This document shows, one piece after another, positions 1 through 4,697 of a stretch of DNA of 6,916 bases. Position numbers and translations under genes: made by a program. How positions within the stretch are numbered: position 1 is the stretch's first letter; every line of letters begins with the position of its first letter. This DNA is from Methanolinea sp. UBA473 (GTDB taxonomy: Archaea > Halobacteriota > Methanomicrobia > Methanomicrobiales > Methanospirillaceae), in contig DAEV01000001.1 in NCBI GenBank assembly GCA_002509495.1, positions 1 through 6,916 of the forward strand. Reading direction: 5' to 3'. The notes beneath the pieces are model-generated. The model saw only the letters and a program-made list of their open reading frames with translations. It made no database searches and was not told the origin of the DNA.

Positions 1-172
1 GAGGAGTACCAGCAGGTTCCTGATTCCCTGCGAGCCCCTGGAGGAGTAGATCAGGTTCCCAGTTTTCGCGAGCTCTAAACGGGTTTGAGGAGCACCAGGG
101 TTCCCGGTTTCCTTCGGGCTCTGAACGTGTTTGAGGAGTACCCATAGGTTCCCGTTTCAAGGGATCTCACCG
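1..172. repeat. Four degenerate tandem repeats, period 40-46 nt
   Basis: Four units begin with GAGGAGTA or GAGGAGCA, at 1, 41, 87 and 133. Each carries a GGTTCC motif about 12-17 nt after the unit start. The second and third units are both 46 nt; they share GAGCTCT/GGGCTCT near 70-76 and 117-122 and end in GGGTTT or GTGTTT. The first is 40 nt and the fourth decays after about 35 nt. The array runs to the window edge, so more copies may lie upstream. The units are contiguous and diverged, with no constant-repeat/unique-spacer alternation, so this is not a CRISPR array. The frame from base 1 is open to a stop at 76-78, but the repeats continue past that stop, which argues against a coding repeat. 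Function unknown. Confidence 0.6.
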
Positions 173-804
173 GAAGTACCGGAAATCATGGAAGTATCTG
201 CAGGGGAGCCCGGAGGCCATGCCGGAGCGTAGATTCTCGCATGGGATCCGGTGATCTGAGGAAATGATCCTTCCCGTCGCAGGTAGTACTGCCAGCGCAG
301 GACCAGTCAAAGCCTGCCACCCGTTCCGGACATCCTCGGGAGGGTCCAAACACCCGCCGCGGAATGATTGCTCCGGGCATTCCCAAAGATTGATCCCACG
401 GCTCTTCCAGTTCAGGTCAGCTCCGTCGGACGGGACCGATGGGATCGATCCCGGATAAACCGGAGGGGTCAGAGGCTGTCGGTCTCCGGGATCCCTTTTC
501 CGGACAATCCCGGGATCGGACTGACGTTTCCCCTGGTTTGGGAATACCGGCTCCCGATGCACTCCAACCATTTCCGGCCCGGAAAAAAACCTTCATATTG
601 GCGATTCCTGACCAACTCTCATCCTCTCCTGGGGGTAGGACTCCGTTTTTTGCTGGAAGGCCATTAGCGGGCTCCTGGTCGCAGGAAGCGGTTCCGGGAC
701 CCTGTGGAGGGATTGTTTTCCAGGGATTTTTCCGTCCCGTATGTTTGATCCGATCCCATTCCCCGATTCGCGTTGTATTTGTCGCGAAATGGAGATTCTG
801 CGCA
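173..804. other. Long intergenic region upstream of xerA
   Basis: No convincing gene is seen here; open frames on both strands give R/P/S/G-rich, non-domain-like proteins. The stretch holds nested palindromes built from GGGATC/GATCCC (perfect at 441-452, 488-495 and 507-516). It has several T-tracts: T6 at 645-650 after a small TCCT/AGGA hairpin at 627-640, T4 at 716-719 and T5 at 727-731, which could end a transcript coming from upstream. A small tandem duplication lies at 708-733 and an inverted repeat at 767-788. A 64-codon plus-strand frame at 264-458 has a good GGTGATC element 7 nt before its ATG, but its product is not protein-like. Confidence 0.5.
767..788. promoter_or_regulatory. Inverted repeat upstream of the xerA promoter
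   Basis: TTCGCG at 767-772 and CGCGAA at 783-788 form a perfect 6-bp inverted repeat around a 10-nt spacer. It lies about 17 bp upstream of the TATA-like box of xerA, a place where an activator or repressor could bind. Read as an 11-6-11 Xer-type site (764-791), the arms match at 7 of 11 positions. The sequence alone cannot tell an operator from chance. Confidence 0.25.
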
Positions 805-818
805 AAAATTTAATAATA
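805..818 (+). promoter_or_regulatory. Probable TATA-like box of xerA
   Basis: An AT-only run (AAATTTAATAATAT) stands out in GC-rich surroundings. Its centre is about 27 bp before the A of the xerA ATG at 840. That is the usual distance from an archaeal TATA box to the transcription start, so the message may be leaderless. This fits the absence of a Shine-Dalgarno motif in the bases before 840. Confidence 0.5.
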
Positions 819-839
819 TGGTAAAAACAAGAATAGACC

Positions 840-1799
840 ATGGAGGGAGGTTATTTTTCCGAGTGGCTCAACCGCTACCGCCACCACCTCAGAATGCGCA
901 ATTATTCCTCCCGAACCATCCAGAGCTACGAGCAGGTGGTCCGGCATTTCGGGTACTACGTCTGGCTCCGCCGGAATATCGATCCCCAGAAGCTCATGAT
1001 CTACTGGGAGGACTTCTCGAAGGCCAGGCTCGAGACCAGCGTGGATGTAGCCCCGGTCCTCATCTCCGATTACCTCTCCTTCATGGGCTCGATGCGCACC
1101 TACAAACCAAAGACCACCCACCGGATCATCTCGACCCTTTCCTCCTTCTACCGGTTCCTGTATACGCAGGGCGTCGTCACATCCAATCCCATGCTCGGCG
1201 TGGAACGCCCGAAGATCAAGGACCAGGAGCTGCGGTACCTGAAACACAGCCAGGTGCTCCGGCTGATCGCATCCATCGACGATCCCCGGGACAGGCTGAT
1301 CGTCCGGACCATCTATGCAACAGGTGTGCGTGTCTCGGAGCTCTGCGGGATCAATATCGAAAATATCGATTTCGAGGACGAGACGATCCGGGTAAAAGGG
1401 AAGGGCGACAAGATCCGCATCGTCTTCGTGGACCACGAAACCCTGGAGGAAATGTCAAGGTTCATCGGGAACCGCATCGAGGGGGCCCTTTTCATCGGCC
1501 AGCAGGGCCACAATATCTCCCCGCGTGCGGTGCAGCACATCTTCAAGAAGTATGCCCCCCAGGGAATCACCCCCCACAAGATCCGGCACAGTTATGCAAG
1601 CGAACTCTATCGCCGCTCCAAGAACCTCCGCGTAGTGCAGGAGAACCTGGGCCATACCTCCATCAAGACGACCGAGATCTACCTGCATACCGACCTGGAC
1701 GAGCGGAAACGGGTGTACCAGGAGTTTTTCCCGCTCGTGGAGCAACCCGCCAGGGCAGAGGAGAAGGAACCGGAAGGAAAGGCAGTGAAGAGGGAATAA
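840..1799 (+). CDS. xerA: Tyrosine site-specific recombinase XerA
   Basis: This is a 319-residue tyrosine recombinase of the XerC/XerD/XerA family, which resolves chromosome dimers at a dif site by strand exchange through a covalent phosphotyrosine. The N-terminal SAM-like DNA-binding domain covers about residues 3-110 and the catalytic domain about 130-300. All six catalytic residues are visible: R164 (TGVRVSEL), K188 (GKGDK), H246 and R249 (PHKIRHS), H272 (LGHTS) and nucleophile Y281 (EIYLH). The nine-residue spacing of H272 and Y281 equals that in XerD. Length is near that of archaeal XerA, with a charged 20-residue tail. ATG 840 is the first possible start, because an in-frame TAG lies at 834-836. 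The gene stands alone between long intergenic regions. An integrase of a mobile element is the alternative, but no element genes or flanking tRNA are seen, so a housekeeping XerA is favoured. Confidence 0.88.
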   Translation: MEGGYFSEWLNRYRHHLRMRNYSSRTIQSYEQVVRHFGYYVWLRRNIDPQKLMIYWEDFSKARLETSVDVAPVLISDYLSFMGSMRTYKPKTTHRIISTLSSFYRFLYTQGVVTSNPMLGVERPKIKDQELRYLKHSQVLRLIASIDDPRDRLIVRTIYATGVRVSELCGINIENIDFEDETIRVKGKGDKIRIVFVDHETLEEMSRFIGNRIEGALFIGQQGHNISPRAVQHIFKKYAPQGITPHKIRHSYASELYRRSKNLRVVQENLGHTSIKTTEIYLHTDLDERKRVYQEFFPLVEQPARAEEKEPEGKAVKRE

Positions 1800-2128
1800 A
1801 CCCGGATTCTCGGACGTTTTCCCCTTTCCGGACCCTTCAGGGATTTCCCCCGGGAACGTTATGGGACCTGTGGCCAGGCGGATCTCTGAAACCCCTCATC
1901 CCATTGACGGATCCTGGAGCGGAACAGGCGGAACACCGGGGGTGCCTTCCTGGCAGTAGCGTCTGATCGGGAAGTCCCGCCGAAGGAACAGTGAACAGCG
2001 GAGAATCCAATTCCGGGACATGAGCCCGGGAGAGATCAGGCGGATCCCAGGGGAAAGGAACCGCGGGATTGAATTCGCCGTCCATCCCTTCTGCCTGATC
2101 GCCGCTCAACCGGTTCCCGTCCGGACCG
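1800..2128. other. Gene-free, hairpin-rich region downstream of xerA
   Basis: No convincing gene is seen in this GC-rich stretch. Several inverted repeats follow each other: an outer pair ACGTT..CCC / GGGAACGT (1814-1823 with 1852-1859) enclosing a CCCT-TC-AGGG hairpin, which may mark the xerA 3' end; GGAACACC with GGTG..TTCC at 1930-1950; CCGGG/CCCGG at 2013-2029; and an 11-pair stem (one G-U) of 2034-2044 with 2090-2100 that encloses GGGAT/ATCCC at 2065-2088. This could be a structured transcript or just GC-rich sequence, in which short hairpins arise by chance. Confidence 0.35.
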
Positions 2129-2338
2129 TCATACGACAAATGTTCCGAGGCCCTTTCCCTTATTGGAGGGAATCCCTTTGAGATTCTGGAAATAAATACC
2201 CCCGGGGGTTTGGATTACGATAAACCATATAATGCTATATGGTTTGAGGTATTCTTTTTTCGAAAAAGCATCATTCCCTGAGAGCGTTTTCGGTCCCCCA
2301 ACGAAGACATCATGGAGCTCAGATATTAGATCCTTCAT
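2129..2338 (-). CDS. Possible small protein, 69 residues, unknown function
   Basis: I do not recognise this product. Support comes from its start: reading the minus strand, GGGAGG (2350-2345) lies exactly 6 nt before the ATG at 2338, the best Shine-Dalgarno arrangement in the window. Behind it, at 2370-2384, is an AT-rich TATA-like stretch about 27 bp before the probable transcript start. The protein begins MKDLISELHDVF, has a hydrophobic/aromatic patch around residues 33-43 (YSIIWFIVI region) and a Lys/Gly-rich C-terminal third. There is no clear membrane helix or signal peptide. Third codon positions are much more AT-rich than in the neighbours, which suggests recent acquisition or no selection as a gene. 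It would be transcribed divergently from the STAS cassette. It may also be a chance frame in an AT-rich intergenic island. Confidence 0.35.
   Translation of the reverse strand: MKDLISELHDVFVGGPKTLSGNDAFSKKEYLKPYSIIWFIVIQTPGGIYFQNLKGIPSNKGKGLGTFVV
2222..2245. repeat. Perfect 10-bp inverted repeat; dif-like or terminator-like
   Basis: AAACCATATA (2222-2231) and TATATGGTTT (2236-2245) are exact inverted copies around ATGC. Framed as an 11-6-11 site (2220-2230, spacer AATGCT, 2237-2247), the arms agree at 9 of 11 positions, the layout expected of a Xer recombination site, and xerA ends 420 bp away. A T6 tract at 2255-2260 lies 9 nt downstream, so a plus-strand terminator is another reading. If the minus-strand small protein is real, the element lies inside its coding sequence. 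Confidence 0.4.
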
Positions 2339-2349
2339 GGAATTCCTCC

Positions 2350-2395
2350 CGGTTAAAACCGTTTAAAACCTTTAAAATTTAAAAATAATTGAAAA
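2350..2395. promoter_or_regulatory. AT-rich, probably bidirectional promoter of the STAS cassette
   Basis: The run holds three near-identical steps of about 10 nt: GTTAAAACC (2352-2360), GTTTAAAACC (2361-2370) and TTTAAAATTT (2371-2380), followed by AAAAATAATT. The left end also forms CGGTT-AA-AACCG (2350-2361). It is the strongest TATA-like sequence before the STAS gene and would start a plus-strand transcript near 2405, leaving a leader of about 75 nt. On the minus strand the same bases stand at promoter distance from the small open frame at 2338. The repeated steps could be multiple TATA elements or a regulator's binding sites. Confidence 0.45.
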
Positions 2396-2400
2396 TCAAA

Positions 2401-2478
2401 GAGATCCGAGGAATGTTCACACTGTTAACCCGGGGCCGGGGATTCCTCATCTCGCTACCCTCATATGGGATGAGCGAG
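2401..2478 (+). promoter_or_regulatory. Leader of the STAS gene with competing hairpins
   Basis: GAGAT-CC-GAGGAAT (2401-2414) can pair with ATTCCTC-ATCTC (2442-2453) to form a 12-bp stem with a 2-nt bulge. The downstream strand of this stem overlaps a second hairpin, CTCGCT (2451-2456) with AGCGAG (2473-2478), which has CCC/GGG inside (2458-2460 with 2467-2469) and lies only 4 nt before the ATG. The two folds share 2451-2453 and are partly exclusive. This could tune translation of the first gene. No known riboswitch family is recognised. Confidence 0.3.
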
Positions 2479-2482
2479 AAAA

Positions 2483-2854
2483 ATGACCATAATGAGCACG
2501 GTTCTAGAGGTTACGGAACGTCGCCAGGGCCCGGCCGATCTTTTACTCCTGAAGGGGCGGATGGATGCCGCGACAGCCCCCGCCGCGGAGGAGCATCTAA
2601 CCCGGTTGATCGAAGGCGGGAGCCGGAATATCGTTGTCGACTGTTCCGAACTTGAGTACATCAGCAGCGCCGGCCTCCGGGTGCTGCTCTCCGCGTTAAA
2701 GAAACTGAAACAGTGCGGCGGCCATCTCACCCTGGCCTCGCTCCTGCCCGAGATCAGGAAGGTCTTCGAGATCGCCGGGTTCCACCGGCTCTTTGCCATC
2801 TTCCCCGGAGTCAGCGAAGCGATCGATTCCACAGAACGAACCCAGGGGTCGTGA
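2483..2854 (+). CDS. STAS-domain anti-sigma factor antagonist-like protein
   Basis: This 123-residue protein is a single STAS domain (about residues 6-115) of the RsbV/SpoIIAA class. Such soluble proteins are phosphorylated on a serine by a cognate GHKL kinase. The unphosphorylated form binds the kinase and frees the kinase's other partner. Visible features are the LLLKGRMDAATA strand-turn, the IVVDCSELEYIS strand and the phospho-acceptor loop S61-S62-A63-G64-L65-R66. S62 is the likelier acceptor, since it falls one residue before the position preceding Gly in the common DSSGL form. ATG 2483 is the first start in frame after a TGA at 2471-2473; ATG 2492 is an alternative. No strong Shine-Dalgarno is seen, only the weak GATGAG. 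It begins a three-gene set with the phosphatase (22 nt gap) and kinase that should act on it. The final 8-10 residues are a loose tail. Confidence 0.85.
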   Translation: MTIMSTVLEVTERRQGPADLLLLKGRMDAATAPAAEEHLTRLIEGGSRNIVVDCSELEYISSAGLRVLLSALKKLKQCGGHLTLASLLPEIRKVFEIAGFHRLFAIFPGVSEAIDSTERTQGS

Positions 2855-2867
2855 GGATTTCGATCCC

Positions 2868-2873
2868 TGATCC
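2868..2873 (+). promoter_or_regulatory. Ribosome binding site of the PP2C gene (TGATCC type)
   Basis: TGATCC is the complement of the GGATCA part of the usual archaeal 16S 3' end and sits 3 nt before the ATG at 2877. Its TGA is also an in-frame stop (2868-2870), so the start cannot lie upstream. Confidence 0.35.
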
Positions 2874-2876
2874 CCC

Positions 2877-4241
2877 ATGACCTCCGAGATCCTCTCCACC
2901 TCCCTCGTCCTCTTCCAGATGATGTGCGTGGTCGTGGTATTTGCGTACCTGGTCACCCGCACCAGGTTCTGTGCAGAGGTCCTGGAGGGTGCGTTCTCGT
3001 GGAAGAACCAGCTCTTCCTCGCGGTGGTGTTCGGGATCCTCTCCATCTACGGCACGGTGAGCGGCGTCAGCGTCCTCGGTGCCCCGGTGAACATCCGCGA
3101 CCTGGGCCCGATGGTGGCGGGATTCCTGGGCGGTCCCATCGCAGGCCTGGCCGCCGGGCTCATCGGTGCGGGGTACCGCATGAGCCTGTCGGGGTTCAGC
3201 GCCGTTCCGTGCTCGATTGCCACGATCCTTGCCGGGCTCGTATCAGGTCTGATCTTCCTGGCGAACAAGAGACAGTTCCCCACGATCCCGGTGGCGGTCT
3301 CCTTTGCCGTGATCATGGAAGGCACCCACATGGCCCTCGTGCTCCTCATCGCGAGACCCTTCTCCGAGGCACTGGACCTCGTATCGCAGGTAGCCATCCC
3401 CATGATCGCCATCAATGCCGCGGGCATGTTCATCTTCGCGTTCATCATCAAGAACCTCCTTCTCGAGAAGAAGACCCGGGAGGAGCGGGACCATTTCCAG
3501 GGGGAACTCGAGCGGAAGAATGCGGAACTGCAGATTGCAAGGGAGATCCAGGCCAGTTTCCTCCCGGAGCATATCCCCGACCTCCCGGGCTACTCGATCG
3601 CGGCCGAGAGTTTCCCTGCAAGAGAAGTCGGGGGGGATTTTTACGATCTCATCTCGCTTCCCGACAGAAGAGTGGCGGTCCTTATTGCGGATGTCTCGGA
3701 CAAAGGTGTCCCGGCAGCCCTCTTCATGGCCCTGTCAAGCATGGTGATGCGGGCCACGGCTATCTGGCACCACCAGGCCGCAGGCACGGTCAGGGACGCC
3801 AATACCATGATCGCCGCGGAGTCCAAGTCGGGGATGTTCGTTACGCTGTTCTTCGCGATCCTCGACCCTGACCGCGGGCAACTCAGTTACGTCAATGCCG
3901 GGCACAACCCGCCCATTCTCATGAGGAGGGACGGGACCTGCGAGATCCTCCCTGCCACCGGGATCGCGCTCGGGGCCGATCCGGACGGGACCTACGAGGA
4001 GAAGACGGTAATGCTCGAGAGGGGAAGCATTCTCCTGCTCTACACGGACGGGGTGACCGAAGCGGAGGATGTCGGCCACCGGCAGTTCGGGGTCGACCGG
4101 CTGATCTCCCTCGTAAAGGAGAGCCGGGAGTTCCCTGCCGATCGGATCCTGTCCGGGATCAGGGAAGCGGTGACCGCCCATGCAGCCGGAGCCCCTCAGT
4201 TCGACGATATTACCCTGCTCGTGATGAGGGTGGGATCATGA
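2877..4241 (+). CDS. 5TM receptor fused to SpoIIE/RsbU-type PP2C phosphatase
   Basis: This 454-residue membrane protein is predicted to dephosphorylate the neighbouring STAS protein in response to a signal. Six hydrophobic segments lie at about residues 8-26, 44-63, 76-98, 109-128, 136-159 and 167-192. The block from NIRDLGP (72-78) through GGPIAGLAAGLIGAGYR (85-101) matches the LytS/YhcK-type 5TM receptor domain. A charged, probably coiled-coil linker (195-228) ends in the family entry motif AREIQASFLP. The phosphatase domain (about 240-452) keeps its metal-binding acidic residues: D254 (VGGDFYD), D272 and D275 (ADVSDKG), D391 (YTDG) and D443/D444 (FDDITLL). ATG 2877 is the first possible start. 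The stop overlaps the kinase start (ATGA), so the two are translationally coupled. 5TM receptors of this kind sit on bacterial sensor kinases and cyclases; here the ligand is unknown. Sure of the domains; substrate inferred from context. Confidence 0.9.
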   Translation: MTSEILSTSLVLFQMMCVVVVFAYLVTRTRFCAEVLEGAFSWKNQLFLAVVFGILSIYGTVSGVSVLGAPVNIRDLGPMVAGFLGGPIAGLAAGLIGAGYRMSLSGFSAVPCSIATILAGLVSGLIFLANKRQFPTIPVAVSFAVIMEGTHMALVLLIARPFSEALDLVSQVAIPMIAINAAGMFIFAFIIKNLLLEKKTREERDHFQGELERKNAELQIAREIQASFLPEHIPDLPGYSIAAESFPAREVGGDFYDLISLPDRRVAVLIADVSDKGVPAALFMALSSMVMRATAIWHHQAAGTVRDANTMIAAESKSGMFVTLFFAILDPDRGQLSYVNAGHNPPILMRRDGTCEILPATGIALGADPDGTYEEKTVMLERGSILLLYTDGVTEAEDVGHRQFGVDRLISLVKESREFPADRILSGIREAVTAHAAGAPQFDDITLLVMRVGS

Positions 4242-4669
4242 CCCGCGCCGTCCGATCCCTCACCCTTCCTGCTACCCTGGAGCACCTGGAAGAGCTGACG
4301 GGAATGGTCTCGGAGCACCTCGAGGCTCACGGGGTCTCCGAAAAGGACCTCTTCGAGGTGGATCTTGCCGTCGACGAAGCCTGCACCAACGTGATCAAGT
4401 ATGCATACGGACCCCGGGGAGGCTCCGTTCACCTGGAGTGCCTGGTAACGGACAGCGAGGTGTGCGTCTGCATCACCGACAGCGGACGCCCCTTCAACCC
4501 GCTGGAGGTTGAGGTTCCGGACCTTACCGCGGAACTGGACGACCGACCCATCGGCGGACTGGGTGTCCACCTGATCCGCAGCCTGATGAACGAGGTGAAG
4601 TACGAGTACCGGGATGGCAGGAACGTGCTGTGCATGACAAGAACGAGGACGGATCGTTCCTGCGGGTAG
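4238..4669 (+). CDS. RsbW/SpoIIAB-like GHKL serine kinase (anti-sigma factor-like)
   Basis: This 143-residue protein is a HATPase_c_2 domain. The family binds ATP and phosphorylates a STAS partner; in bacteria many also sequester a sigma factor. The N box is DEACTNVIKYAY (46-57, with E47 and N51), the G1 box is TDSGRPFNP (80-88, D81 and G83), and the G2 region is GGLGVHLIRSLMNEVKY (106-122). The length is the usual one for a stand-alone RsbW-like protein. The start at 4238 overlaps the phosphatase stop by four bases (ATGA), with a GGTGGGATC stretch directly upstream that partly matches a Shine-Dalgarno. It very likely acts on the STAS protein two genes upstream. No sigma factor exists in Archaea, so whatever it holds or modifies besides the STAS protein cannot be told from the window. 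Confidence 0.87.
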   Translation: MTRAVRSLTLPATLEHLEELTGMVSEHLEAHGVSEKDLFEVDLAVDEACTNVIKYAYGPRGGSVHLECLVTDSEVCVCITDSGRPFNPLEVEVPDLTAELDDRPIGGLGVHLIRSLMNEVKYEYRDGRNVLCMTRTRTDRSCG

Positions 4670-4697
4670 GGGGATTCGATGCGGGGTCTTATCCTTT

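Noticed and set aside
1..78. 3' end of an upstream coding sequence (25 open codons, then TAA)
   Set aside because: The repeat pattern continues unchanged past the stop and in other frames, so the openness is probably accidental.
1..172. CRISPR array
   Set aside because: The units are contiguous and diverged across their whole length; there are no identical repeats separated by unique spacers.
264..458. 64-codon plus-strand frame with GGTGATC 7 nt before the ATG
   Set aside because: The product is Ser/Pro/Gly/Arg-rich with no fold-like pattern, and the region is full of GATC-containing motifs, so the apparent ribosome binding site is likely chance.
167..571. 134-codon minus-strand frame upstream of xerA
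   Set aside because: No ribosome binding site, no recognisable domain and a composition typical of a stop-poor GC-rich non-coding stretch.
593..841. 82-codon minus-strand frame running away from the xerA start
   Set aside because: No ribosome binding site precedes its ATG and it would cover the xerA promoter; the sequence is not recognisable.
840..1799. Integrase of an integrated mobile element
   Set aside because: No tRNA, attachment-site duplication, excisionase, replication or capsid gene is nearby, and the length and motifs fit a housekeeping XerA.
773..1966. 397-codon plus-strand frame overlapping xerA
   Set aside because: It is the shifted frame of xerA; its product is Pro/Arg/Gly-rich and carries none of the recombinase motifs.
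2256..2267. TTTTTCGAAAAA palindrome as an operator
   Set aside because: It is a simple A/T homopolymer palindrome; it is better read as the T-tract after the 2222-2245 repeat or as Lys codons of the minus-strand frame.
2924..3871. 315-codon shifted frame inside the phosphatase gene
   Set aside because: Arg/Gly/Pro/His-rich shadow of a gene whose own frame has all its motifs.
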